Below, piece by piece: positions 55,965 to 64,000 of a stretch of DNA of 64,000 bases (position 1 is the first letter of the stretch; the number at the start of each line of letters is the position of its first letter). The stretch covers positions 40,844 through 104,843 of the forward strand of contig NZ_JAIMEP010000008.1 of NCBI RefSeq assembly GCF_019794555.1, given 5' to 3'. The position numbers and the translations under genes are program-made. The DNA is from Streptococcus suis. Lineage in GTDB: Bacteria; Bacillota; Bacilli; Lactobacillales; Streptococcaceae. The notes under the pieces were generated by a model. It was given only the letters and a program-made list of their open reading frames with translations, did no database searches and was not told where the DNA came from.

Positions 55965-56002
55965 AAAAACGCCTCTCATTGTTAGTAATTGAGAAGCGTT
56001 TT
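55965..56002 (-). terminator. Terminator after rpiA
   Basis: AACGCTTCTCAATT and AATGAGAGGCGTT arms are followed on the minus strand by TTTTT; the deoB -10 box follows at once. Confidence 0.8.
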
Positions 56003-56010
56003 CACTTTAT

Positions 56011-56682
56011 TTATTTTTCAACTATTTGAGGACCGTCAGGCGTACCAACGATTACCTTGGAAATCAAACCAATAAAGAGACCATGTTCAACAACTCCGAC
56101 TGTCCGATCCAATTCTTCTGCCAATGCAAGTGAATCTTCAATCCGATGTAAATCGAGGTCAATAATATAATTTTTCATATCCGTCACAAGTTTTTCACCA
56201 TCACTCATTCGGAAACTTGGGCGATAACCTTTTGATTCGAACAAGCGAAATAGGTTTTCAGAACCGTATTGAACCACTTCTACTGGCAATTTAAATGCTC
56301 CTAGCGTTTCAACTACTTTGGATTCATCAACAATCCAGATACAATCTTTACTATTGACCGCAACAATTTTCTCCATCAATAAAGCTGCTCCGCCACCTTT
56401 GATTCCATTAAAGGCTCCATCTACTTCATCAGCCCCATCTACCGTTAAGTCTACATACTCAACTTCGTCAATATTTTTTAGTGGAATCCCAAGGGACGCA
56501 GCATGTTCTGCCGTAGCATGCGAGGTCGTTACACCAATAATTTGTAACCCCTCCTCCGCAACCCGACGGCCAATTTCTTTAACAAAATAGTAAGCTGTAG
56601 ACCCAGTCCCTAGACCAACAACCATACCATCCGTAACAAATTCCGCAGCCTTAATACCAACCTGCTCTTTTAAGTTTGTCAT
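56011..56682 (-). CDS. rpiA: Ribose-5-phosphate isomerase A
   Basis: A 223-residue enzyme interconverting ribose-5-phosphate and ribulose-5-phosphate. '[20 protein letters not shown]' is the phosphate loop, '[30 protein letters not shown]' carries the catalytic Asp/Glu/Lys residues, and '[20 protein letters not shown]' is the end block. The start MTNLKEQ follows AAAGGAG. It is the first gene of the pentose/nucleoside salvage cluster; a terminator separates it from deoB. Confidence 0.97.
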   Translation of the reverse strand: MTNLKEQVGIKAAEFVTDGMVVGLGTGSTAYYFVKEIGRRVAEEGLQIIGVTTSHATAEHAASLGIPLKNIDEVEYVDLTVDGADEVDGAFNGIKGGGAALLMEKIVAVNSKDCIWIVDESKVVETLGAFKLPVEVVQYGSENLFRLFESKGYRPSFRMSDGEKLVTDMKNYIIDLDLHRIEDSLALAEELDRTVGVVEHGLFIGLISKVIVGTPDGPQIVEK

Positions 56683-56760
56683 CTTTGTCTCCTTTGAAGT
56701 CATTCATGAAATAATTATATCACGAACTGGTTTAGGAGGATAGCGAATACATAAAATTAA

Positions 56761-58356
56761 CTACTTCAATTTTTCCAGAAAAGCAGTTAATTCTGCCTGA
56801 GCTTCTGGTGTGGTACCGACTAGCTGACCTAGCATGGCTTCAAGCTGTGCTGAAGTTTCTGCGATTTCCTTATCAGTTTGAGCAAGCTTATCCGCAAGCT
56901 CTGTTAGTGGAACAACAGGCTCTTCCTCAAAGGTATCCACATAGCGAGGGATGTTGAGGTTGTAGTCATTTTCCACAATCTCCTCAAAGCTAGCTAGGTG
57001 GGCAAACTTGTCTACATCTTGACGTTCTTGATAGGCTTTCAAAATCTTAGCGATATGGTCATCGGTCATGATATTTTGGTTTTTGCCTTTGTCAAATTCT
57101 TTAGATGCATCGATAAAGAGGACATCTTTACTGGTGCGGTTTTTCTTAAGAATGATGACTGTGGTTGGAATGGAGGTATTATAAAAGATGTTGGCTGGTA
57201 GACCAATCACGGTGTCAATGGCTCCTTCTTCTAGAAGGTGCTGACGGATTTTCTGCTCTGCATTTCCCCTAAAGAGAACCCCGTGAGGAAGGACAATGGC
57301 CATAACACCTGAATGCTTGAGATGGTAGAAACCATGTAGCAAAAAGGCGAAGTCAGCCTTAGACTTGGGGGCTAATACTCCATAGCTAGAGAAACGTGCA
57401 TCCTGCAGGAAGCCAGCATCTCCACTCCACTTCTGAGAATAAGGTGGGTTCATAAGCACACCATCAAAATCTGTCGGCTCGGTCGTTGGCCAGTCCGCAT
57501 CAAGAGTGTCACCGACATGAAGTTTTTGGTTTTCAATGGCAACACCGTGGAGCATCATGTTCATGCGGGCCAGGTTGTAGGTCGAGGTGTTAATCTCCTG
57601 ACCGAAGTAGGAAACGGTCGAAGCCTCTTTGCTGTAACGTTTGGCGTTAAGAAGGAGAGAGCCAGATCCCATGGTTGGGTCATAGAGGGTCATTCCTTTT
57701 TGGCGCTCACGTCCAAGAAAGACAATCTGGGTCATGAGGTGGGAAACGGCTTGAGGTGTATAGAACTCGCCTGCTTTCTTACCTGAGTCGCTGGCAAACT
57801 GACCAATCAGGTACTCATAAGCATCCCCCAAGACATCCCCATCATGGTTACTGAGGTTGAGTTCATGGAGTTCTTTGATCAGGGCTGAAATGACCTGATT
57901 CTGCTTTTGTGGTGTTGGTCCCAGCTTTTTAGAGTAGAGGTCTATGTCTTCAAAAAGGTTTTCAAAAATCTCGTTGGACTGCTCAATGTCACGGAAGCCC
58001 TGTGCCAAATCTTCCAACTGGAAGTTGCTGGTGTGGACTTTTGCTACCAAGGCTGTAAAGGTCAAGCCAGGCTCGATAAAGTAATCCAGCTCATCATCAA
58101 GGACATCTAGCAAATCTTCCTTAACATCTGGATCCGCAAAATTTTCTTCATAGAGCCTTTGAGCCTGTGACAAACTATCAAAGGATTCATCAAGGTTGTC
58201 ACACACCGCCAAAAGCAACTTATCTGACAGGTATTTGTAGAAAATCAAGCCCAAAAGGTAGGACTTGTATTCGTTAGCGTCCATCTTGCCACGGAGAATA
58301 TCCGCCGCATTCCAAAGGGACTGGTAAAGGGATTGTGAGTTGTTTTCTTGTGCCAT
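56761..58356 (-). CDS. hsdM: Type I restriction-modification system, DNA methyltransferase subunit
   Basis: A 531-residue adenine-N6 methyltransferase. It has an N-terminal helical domain ('LYQSLWNAADILRGKMDANEYKSYLLGLIFYKYLSDK'), SAM motif I 'YDPTMGSGSLLLNA', catalytic motif IV 'NPPYSQ' and a C-terminal coiled coil that contacts HsdS. It methylates the recognition site chosen by HsdS. The ATG after AAAAGGAAA is preferred to an upstream TTG that would overlap hsdS. It is the last gene of the R-X-S-M order. Confidence 0.95.
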   Translation of the reverse strand: MAQENNSQSLYQSLWNAADILRGKMDANEYKSYLLGLIFYKYLSDKLLLAVCDNLDESFDSLSQAQRLYEENFADPDVKEDLLDVLDDELDYFIEPGLTFTALVAKVHTSNFQLEDLAQGFRDIEQSNEIFENLFEDIDLYSKKLGPTPQKQNQVISALIKELHELNLSNHDGDVLGDAYEYLIGQFASDSGKKAGEFYTPQAVSHLMTQIVFLGRERQKGMTLYDPTMGSGSLLLNAKRYSKEASTVSYFGQEINTSTYNLARMNMMLHGVAIENQKLHVGDTLDADWPTTEPTDFDGVLMNPPYSQKWSGDAGFLQDARFSSYGVLAPKSKADFAFLLHGFYHLKHSGVMAIVLPHGVLFRGNAEQKIRQHLLEEGAIDTVIGLPANIFYNTSIPTTVIILKKNRTSKDVLFIDASKEFDKGKNQNIMTDDHIAKILKAYQERQDVDKFAHLASFEEIVENDYNLNIPRYVDTFEEEPVVPLTELADKLAQTDKEIAETSAQLEAMLGQLVGTTPEAQAELTAFLEKLK

Positions 58357-58372
58357 TTGATTTCCTTTTCTG

Positions 58373-59551
58373 TTATACAAATAATTTACGGAGTAGTGTC
58401 TTTTTCATCTCTTTCAAGCTAGCTAGCTTGTCCTCCACCTGAGCAATCTCTTGGTCAAGAGTTTGGAAGAATGAGGAAAGAACTTGTTGTTCGGCAAAAC
58501 CACCAGGAATTAATAATATTATTTCAGACATGATATTATTCATTAATTTTGGATTACCAACTTTGGAAACATATTTCCATGCAACAGTGTTCAAAATTTC
58601 TGATATTGCTATATTACTGTATCCCTCATCCGATAACAAAACACCATTAACATTTGTACTATAAAATTTACCTTCTCTAAACCTAACTGTACCAGCATTT
58701 GCACCATCGGTTGTCCATGTAATTGCGGTGTCAAACAGATAATCTTTGTAAAAACCCATCAATCCATTATTCTTAGTTTGGGAGGAATAAACTGGGTATG
58801 GATATTCATCAGATTTTGTATCGCTAACTAAATTAGTAGATAAAACCTGACCTCTAGTGACTTGAAAAATATCTGAAACTTTTACTTCTTTCCAATCATC
58901 CACAAAGCCTTGGAAGCGGAGGGCTGGCTTGGTTTGTCCCTTGGCTGGAAAGAAGAGTTTGAGATAGGTCATCTTCTGCTCCTTGAGCGTGTCCAACTTA
59001 CGCTGATGAAGGGTGATGTGGCGGTCCAGGGTGGAGAAGAAAGTGCCGATGGCTTCTTGTTCGGGGAGGGTGGGGATGGCGAGTTTAAAGTTTATTATAT
59101 CTTTTGGAGAAACTCGATTCTGACTGTTAGAAGTACCTGTGGAAAGTTCTTCTAATTTTTTTGTTGTTTCATTTGATAGAAAAAATTCTCTTAAAAACTC
59201 TAAATTTACCATTTCCGAAACAAATGGCATAAACTCCGAAGAACAAATAGCATTCTCTGAAGGAGTTTCAACTAACCAGATACGCTGTTGACGAACATTT
59301 AGCTTATTTATCAAAAGAGAACTACGCTGTATTTTCAATCTAGAACTTAACATTTCTTTCCCTAATACATAAGCTGGTCTTCTATTTACATCAAACGACG
59401 GCATACTATATTCCTCAAAAATATTGTTCGGAGAAAGTTTGGGGTTGACACTCTCTCTTTCTATTTCTCCCACTTCCCCCAACTTCCGCAGTTCCCAAGC
59501 GTCAGTGTAGCCTTGAAAACGATAGGCTGGGATATTATTGTTTGTTTTCAT
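58373..59551 (-). CDS. hsdS: Type I restriction-modification system, specificity subunit
   Basis: A 392-residue specificity protein with two target-recognition domains (about 20-170 and 215-360). They are separated by conserved helical spacers: 'LPEQEAIGTFFSTLDRHITLHQRKLDTLKEQKMTYLKLFFP' and, at the C-terminus, 'EQQVLSSFFQTLDQEIAQVEDKLASLKEMKKTLLRKLF'. The recognition domains are clearly more AT-rich than the spacers and neighbouring hsd genes, a mosaic expected from exchange of specificity segments. RBS AAGGAG. Target sequence cannot be predicted. Confidence 0.94.
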   Translation of the reverse strand: MKTNNNIPAYRFQGYTDAWELRKLGEVGEIERESVNPKLSPNNIFEEYSMPSFDVNRRPAYVLGKEMLSSRLKIQRSSLLINKLNVRQQRIWLVETPSENAICSSEFMPFVSEMVNLEFLREFFLSNETTKKLEELSTGTSNSQNRVSPKDIINFKLAIPTLPEQEAIGTFFSTLDRHITLHQRKLDTLKEQKMTYLKLFFPAKGQTKPALRFQGFVDDWKEVKVSDIFQVTRGQVLSTNLVSDTKSDEYPYPVYSSQTKNNGLMGFYKDYLFDTAITWTTDGANAGTVRFREGKFYSTNVNGVLLSDEGYSNIAISEILNTVAWKYVSKVGNPKLMNNIMSEIILLIPGGFAEQQVLSSFFQTLDQEIAQVEDKLASLKEMKKTLLRKLFV

Positions 59552-59569
59552 TTAATCTCCTTTTTATGT

Positions 59570-60220
59570 TCAATATGAAGAGCGTGCTTCACCTAGCGAA
59601 TCATGAATCGCAAATAAATCATTACACACTTTACATAGCAACAAAATCCATTCTTCTAATAACTGTATATCCACACTAATATCTTTTGTCATATACTCAT
59701 ATCTTTTTGAATCTCGATTTACCGGATAACGTGTACTTTGAAAATCAATATTTGCATTATTTGTAAATTCTACAAAGCGTTCAATCAATTTCAGCCTATC
59801 GTTAACCCAATTTTTTTTAGGATCTTTCGAAGTGCTTTTTTGATAGCAGCTTCTAATTTTTCCAACTAACACTGTCAACTTATGACCTGTTTCGATTTGA
59901 CTACGGACTATCATCCAATCTTCGCTTGTATATTGGTGAAAACCACTATAAATTGATTTAAGAGACAATTCCAAGGCAATAAATATATTATGCAAAATAC
60001 ATAATACTTCACAATCACCATCTTCTCCATTATCTTTTATGTGTGATAAATATAAGATAGCTGTATCAAAAAATCCATTTGCCATGCTCACAAAGGTCAT
60101 ATCAACACTTGGTCTAGTTACTCTAGCAAGTAATGTATTTGTGACCTCCTTTTCAGAGAATGGATTTTCCAGCTTTAAACAAACATCAACCTCTCTACTT
60201 AGTCTACGTGCGTATTCCAT
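59570..60220 (-). CDS. HEPN-like helical protein inserted in the hsd locus
   Basis: A 216-residue, mainly helical soluble protein. 'IALELSLKSIYSGF' (about 81-94) followed by 'RSQIETGHKLTVLVGKI' (106-122) resembles the HEPN fold: an E-x3-LK helix, then an R-x6-H motif of the type used by HEPN RNases and toxins. A late 'TRYPVNRDSKRYEY' is also seen in HEPN-like families. This is a motif-level guess. It lies between hsdR and hsdS on the same strand, 18 bases before hsdS, with AT-rich DNA suggesting later insertion. GAGGTGAT gives a strong RBS for ATG 60220. It may be an accessory defence gene. Confidence 0.7.
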   Translation of the reverse strand: MEYARRLSREVDVCLKLENPFSEKEVTNTLLARVTRPSVDMTFVSMANGFFDTAILYLSHIKDNGEDGDCEVLCILHNIFIALELSLKSIYSGFHQYTSEDWMIVRSQIETGHKLTVLVGKIRSCYQKSTSKDPKKNWVNDRLKLIERFVEFTNNANIDFQSTRYPVNRDSKRYEYMTKDISVDIQLLEEWILLLCKVCNDLFAIHDSLGEARSSY

Positions 60221-60285
60221 AATAATCACCTCATTTTTACTTTCTTAAAGGAAAGTAATTAATCTACTCAAGTCGATAACATACT

Positions 60286-60328
60286 AGAAAAACTTGAGAT
60301 GCATATTTCCATCATTATCATCTCTCAA
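60286..60328 (-). terminator. Terminator-like stem-loop between hsdR and the HEPN-like gene
   Basis: On the minus strand TTGAGAGAT and ATCTCAAG arms with a ~19-nt loop are followed by TTTTTC. It could end or attenuate hsdR transcription, so the HEPN-like-hsdS-hsdM part may need its own promoter. Confidence 0.5.
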
Positions 60329-60340
60329 AATATGCTATAC

Positions 60341-63300
60341 TTATCTCCCCCTCAATGGCAGGATTTCTTCCGCAATCATGTTCATATAGTCCTCTTTGAG
60401 GGCTTTTTTGTATTTGAGCTTGTTGAGGGCTTGGTCGCCCTTGTTTTCCTTGTAGCTTGTATAATCGTAGGTATCAACAAGGGCTTTTTCTCCGATTTGC
60501 TTATCCTTTCCAACTCGGTAGTTGTCCACGATAAACTGGAGTTCGTCTTCGCCAACACACCAATCTCGTGCGGTGGATACGACTTGTTCACGGATGGTTA
60601 GGTCAATCATCTCGTCAAGTTTGTGGGCGATGGATTGGCCCTTGTAATCTTGGGTATTGGTTTGGGCTTCCTGCCAGATTTTGGAGATGAGTTGGGAGAG
60701 TTTGGGATTGGTCTTGTCTAAGTCGGCGATGTAGTTGTCCACCATCTTTTTCTCCTTGTCAGGAATGACTTGATTTTTACTGTCAATCAGGTTCTGGATG
60801 AGGGAGATGATATAGTGGTAGTTGATTTCATCCGTACGGACAGACTCCAGCTCGTATTCAATATCAAAAGGCGTATCTTCTATGCCCTCGTCATCCTTCC
60901 GCCGTCTGCGGAGTTCTTCAATGACATTTTGGTATTGTCCAGAAAAATTCTCAATATCCTCCAGACTAAGCCCGATTTCCTTGAGCATGTCCTCTTGCTC
61001 GTAGTCGGCATAGACCTGTACGGAGGCAAAGAGCTTGTCAAATTCCTGGAAGGCCTTGGCAAAGCGTTTCAACTCGGCATCACTGCTGGCATCTAGGTCT
61101 GGAACCATTTCAGGATTTGGGGCAATCGCCAACAACTGCTGAACCTTTTCCGTGAACTTGGCTTTTTCTTCCAACCAAGTCGGAGCCAGCACCGCAAACT
61201 CGCCACCATTTGAGTAGAGACTGAGGGCCTCGTCAACCCTTTCCTTAAAGCGTTCTGGAGTCTGGAAGGTAACGATTTGTCCAAACTTTTTGCCCTCGTC
61301 AAAGAGACGATTTGTGCGTGAAAAGGCTTGGATGATGTGCTGAGGTTTCATAGGTTGCCTGTCCATGAAAATGGTAGACAAGCACGGAGCATCAAAGCCC
61401 GTCAAGAGGCGATCCACCACGATGACCAAGTCCAACTGCTCCTCACGGAAGGCATACTTGTCTTTTTTGCGTGCCAAGCGGTCGTTGAGGTCAGTATTAT
61501 AGGAACCAAGAGACGCCAGAGTGAAATGCGTACCAAACATAGCATTGTAATCCTCCAAGCTCTTGCTCATGTAGTCTTGATTAGCAAAGGAAGACTCGTC
61601 ATTTTCAGATACTGAGTATGTGATCGCAACTTTTGGAAAATCAGGCAAGACTTTTTTGACTGATTCCGAAATTGTCAGGCTCTTCTGTCCAGCCTTGACT
61701 TCTTGTATCAGGTCATAATAAGCTTGAGCACGGGCGATGGACTTGACAGTCAGTAGGCCCTCATAGGTTTTCCCTACACCGTTTTGGAAACCAAGTTTGC
61801 GTTTGGATTTGTTTAAAATAGCATCCAACACCGTCAGCATGTGCCGCTCATCGTCGTAAAACTCGTCTTCGATTTCATCCTCAGCCCAGCCAGGCATGGT
61901 GGTCTGGTATTCCACTTGGAAACCAAGAACAGCTCGGTCATGGATGGCTTCTTTGACTGTGTACTCATGGAGACATGGCCCATACTGTTCTTCTGTCGTC
62001 TGGGCTAAATCACCTTTTTGCTCCCGCTTGTTCTCCTTGAAAATAGGAGTACCTGTAAAGCCATACCAAAGTGAGTTAACAAAGAACTGTTCCAAAATCC
62101 GCTGGCGTTCTGGGGTGACAGCCCGGTGGCATTCGTCCACAACGAAGGCTAGATTTAGGTTCTTAACACGTTGGTGGAATTTCTCATGAAACCCCTCTTC
62201 AAATTGACGCAGGAGGGTATTGAGTTTTTGAATAGTGGTGACGACGACACGGCGGTCTTCTGAAGACAGATTTTTCAATAAGTGCTGGGTATCGTCTGTC
62301 TGGTCAATATCTATCATGTCATTTTCCGCGTAAGATAGAAAGGCAGCGGTGGTCTGCTGGTCAAGATCCGTACGGTCAATGACAAAAATCGTCTTCTCAA
62401 TGGATGGGATTTGCAGGAGATTGCGAGCTACCTTGTAAGAAGTCAGGGTTTTACCTGAACCAGTCGTATGCCAGATATATCCTGACTGGCGTAGACGGCT
62501 GGCTTCTCTGATAGCTTCGATGGCATGAATTTGATAAGGACGGAGCAGAATAAGGGCTTTTTTGTCATCGTCAATCACCGAATATTGCATGACCAATTGG
62601 TGAGCCATGGGAATGGAAAGGACCTCTCTGGCAAAGTCAAAGAGATGGGGCTGGGCTTGATTGTGCTTATCCACCCATTTGGTCAAGAAGCGGTCGTTGA
62701 GCTTGGATTCCTTGGCTGCTGCTATGTAGCGGGTTTCCGTAATATTAGACACTACAAACATCTGCAAGCTCGAAAAGATACCCTTAAACTGACCTTCTTG
62801 CTCGTATTTGCGAATCTGGCGAAAGGCATCCATATAGGGATGGGAACGGCTTTTGAGCTCAATCTGAATCATGGGTAGTCCGTTAATCAAGAGGGTCACA
62901 TCTCCCCGTCTTTGTCTGGCAGCATCACCACCTGTCACAACTTGGTTGACAACCTCATAACTGGACTTGCCCCCTGCGACATTGTGACGCCAGATAACCT
63001 CTAGTCGGATTGTTCCCAGACTGGCATCTTCTCGCTGGACTTGCACCTTGGCAATTCCATTCTCACCTGCTAGCCACTTGGCAGCTTCGTAGAAATTGAC
63101 AAAGTTGAGCTGGTTGCGAATTTGGTGCTTTTCTTGGTCTGTCAGAGGATGGTCAGCCAAATGGCGGACGTTATTGGCCTCTAGCTTGGCGAAAAAGTTG
63201 GACCAAAGGAGTTCTTCACTATTGAGTTCAGGACGGTAGACCCACTGACTCTCTCCGCTGGTCAACTGGCGAATGAGTTCATCTTCTATCTGTAGCTCAT

Positions 63301-63703
63301 TAGCAGGCTTCTTGGTCTGATAAAGAGCCTGAGGATCAACCAACTCCCGTTGACCAGGTAGTAAACGCAGACTGACTTGAAAATTTTTTAAGTCCTCTTC
63401 ATTCACTTTCTGTAGCAAGTTCAGAAGATGTTTGCGGAAACCGATTAACTGACCGTGGGCATCTGCCAATTTCTGCTCTGCTTGGGCATAGTGACCAGGC
63501 TTACGCTTGATGTCCAGATAGCCTTTGACAATATCGGTCAGGCGAGCTTGTTCCACTTGGTAAACAGCCTCCAACTCTAAGGCATTGTCCTGTCTTTCTA
63601 GTTTTTTCAGTAAGCCTGTTTGGTATTCCTCTATGGCTTTCATTTCTTCCAAGAGTTCTGGTGCATAGACGGGTATGTCTAGCATAAGTTGTTTCCAAGT
63701 CAT
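60341..63703 (-). CDS. hsdR: Type I restriction-modification system, endonuclease subunit
   Basis: A 1120-residue restriction motor. A nuclease domain with the PD-(D/E)xK-type residues '[23 protein letters not shown]' (about 267-287) is followed by a superfamily 2 translocase with Walker A 'TTGSGKT' (~414-419), 'VVDECHRA' (~521-528), 'GFTGTPIF' and a late 'QAFSRTNR' motif. A C-terminal helical part binds the methylase. It translocates DNA and cuts when the site is unmethylated. Its ATG follows a transposase stop codon without any gap, so its native promoter may be lost. Confidence 0.95.
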   Translation of the reverse strand: MTWKQLMLDIPVYAPELLEEMKAIEEYQTGLLKKLERQDNALELEAVYQVEQARLTDIVKGYLDIKRKPGHYAQAEQKLADAHGQLIGFRKHLLNLLQKVNEEDLKNFQVSLRLLPGQRELVDPQALYQTKKPANELQIEDELIRQLTSGESQWVYRPELNSEELLWSNFFAKLEANNVRHLADHPLTDQEKHQIRNQLNFVNFYEAAKWLAGENGIAKVQVQREDASLGTIRLEVIWRHNVAGGKSSYEVVNQVVTGGDAARQRRGDVTLLINGLPMIQIELKSRSHPYMDAFRQIRKYEQEGQFKGIFSSLQMFVVSNITETRYIAAAKESKLNDRFLTKWVDKHNQAQPHLFDFAREVLSIPMAHQLVMQYSVIDDDKKALILLRPYQIHAIEAIREASRLRQSGYIWHTTGSGKTLTSYKVARNLLQIPSIEKTIFVIDRTDLDQQTTAAFLSYAENDMIDIDQTDDTQHLLKNLSSEDRRVVVTTIQKLNTLLRQFEEGFHEKFHQRVKNLNLAFVVDECHRAVTPERQRILEQFFVNSLWYGFTGTPIFKENKREQKGDLAQTTEEQYGPCLHEYTVKEAIHDRAVLGFQVEYQTTMPGWAEDEIEDEFYDDERHMLTVLDAILNKSKRKLGFQNGVGKTYEGLLTVKSIARAQAYYDLIQEVKAGQKSLTISESVKKVLPDFPKVAITYSVSENDESSFANQDYMSKSLEDYNAMFGTHFTLASLGSYNTDLNDRLARKKDKYAFREEQLDLVIVVDRLLTGFDAPCLSTIFMDRQPMKPQHIIQAFSRTNRLFDEGKKFGQIVTFQTPERFKERVDEALSLYSNGGEFAVLAPTWLEEKAKFTEKVQQLLAIAPNPEMVPDLDASSDAELKRFAKAFQEFDKLFASVQVYADYEQEDMLKEIGLSLEDIENFSGQYQNVIEELRRRRKDDEGIEDTPFDIEYELESVRTDEINYHYIISLIQNLIDSKNQVIPDKEKKMVDNYIADLDKTNPKLSQLISKIWQEAQTNTQDYKGQSIAHKLDEMIDLTIREQVVSTARDWCVGEDELQFIVDNYRVGKDKQIGEKALVDTYDYTSYKENKGDQALNKLKYKKALKEDYMNMIAEEILPLRGR

Positions 63704-64000
63704 CTAGTCACCAGCCTTTCGACAACGCAAAAAGCCTGCCAAGACTGGCAGGTTCAGATTGCAGACAAACATCGTTTCGGTGTTTGTCTTTTTTACTATT
63801 TTTAGTGAAAAATGTCTGTTTTGGCGCTTAAACCATCTCATCTGGACAAAATAAAAAGGCTCTCCCGCCATCCTTTTGACCAGTTTTTTGAGATTTAAGC
63901 ACGCCAAAGTCAGTCCAATCTTATCCTCCATTTTGGACTTGCCTTTTTCCCTCGTGTAGCGCAGATTATGGTATTCCTTGGCTGTGCCAAATAGCCGTTC
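63704..64000 (-). mobile_element. IS1182-family transposase, C-terminal part (runs off window)
   Basis: 98 codons and a stop on the minus strand, open to the window edge. 'ERLFGTAKEYHNLRYTREKGKSKMEDKIGLTLACLNLKKL' matches the C-terminal end of IS1182/ISL3-type DDE transposases (the E of the DDE triad region and KxxxE..LxxxCxNLKK tail). The last ~15 codons run through a CCTGCCA/TGGCAGG hairpin with a T run (63726-63754), which looks like a terminator, so the native protein may have ended differently. The stop TAG abuts the hsdR ATG. Confidence 0.8.
63726..63754 (-). terminator. Terminator-like hairpin at the transposase 3' end
   Basis: ACCTGCCA and TGGCAGGC arms are followed on the minus strand by TTTTTG, 23-50 bases before hsdR. 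A second hairpin, GACAAACA/TGTTTGTC plus six T on the plus strand, lies at 63764-63794. Confidence 0.6.

Noticed and set aside
56761..63703. Phase-variable (inverting) type I RM locus
   Set aside because: Only one hsdS gene, no second partial hsdS, no recombinase and no inverted repeats within hsdS were seen in the window.

Overview
The window looks like chromosomal DNA of a low-GC Gram-positive coccus of the genus Streptococcus, most likely S. suis or a close relative. This is inferred from the tmRNA tag (AKNTNSYALAA), the gene set (dnaG-rpoD, pfkA-pyk, glmS, mscL, rpsU, streptococcal-style small membrane proteins), the arginine-to-spermidine cluster known from pneumococcus and S. suis, and streptococcal-type dispersed repeats. 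Species assignment was not tested by any search. I see no prophage, no CRISPR array and no rRNA operon.

Layout. 1-11.6 kb: a partial unknown gene, a DUF1858/DUF438 pair, DUF2130 and SRPBCC proteins, a Cof-type phosphatase, peptidase T, an AEC transporter, and a PadR-HAAS/DUF4097 operon behind a promoter bracketed by two matching palindromes. 11.6-21.8 kb: MarR, a split ThrE exporter, an MntE-like Mn2+ exporter, a polar amino-acid ABC transporter, glmS with two NagR-like operators, a signal-peptidase-like protein lacking the usual Ser/Lys pair, a GDSL hydrolase and a DadA-like oxidase. 21.9-31 kb: pyk, pfkA, dnaE, a GntR/YtrA-type regulator with its ABC exporter, adenosine deaminase. 31-31.5 kb: tmRNA directly followed by tRNA-Ser(GGA). 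32-39 kb: a six-gene polyamine operon (arginine decarboxylase, SpeE, carboxy(nor)spermidine dehydrogenase and decarboxylase, agmatine deiminase, N-carbamoylputrescine amidase), preceded by a ~345 nt promoter-to-terminator unit that looks like an unidentified structured RNA. 39.6-43 kb: a MIP18-type Fe-S factor, rpoD and dnaG, with a string of six hairpins between rpoD and the Fe-S gene. 43-49.7 kb: mscL, galE, rpsU, a five-gene operon (hemW, acyl-ACP thioesterase, NUDIX, HAD, TIGR01906) and VanZ. 49.9-56.7 kb: glgP and the nucleoside/pentose salvage genes rpiA, deoB, arsC-like, punA, deoD. 56.7-64 kb: a type I restriction-modification locus (hsdR - HEPN-like ORF - hsdS - hsdM) abutting a partial IS1182-family transposase at the right edge.

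The genes are mostly housekeeping. The accessory character is concentrated in the restriction locus, the PadR/HAAS operon, the non-canonical signal peptidase and the structured non-coding regions. Three monocistronic genes (AEC transporter, DadA-like oxidase, TVP38 protein) share an extended -10 box ending exactly 6 nt before the ATG and no Shine-Dalgarno sequence, which predicts leaderless mRNAs.
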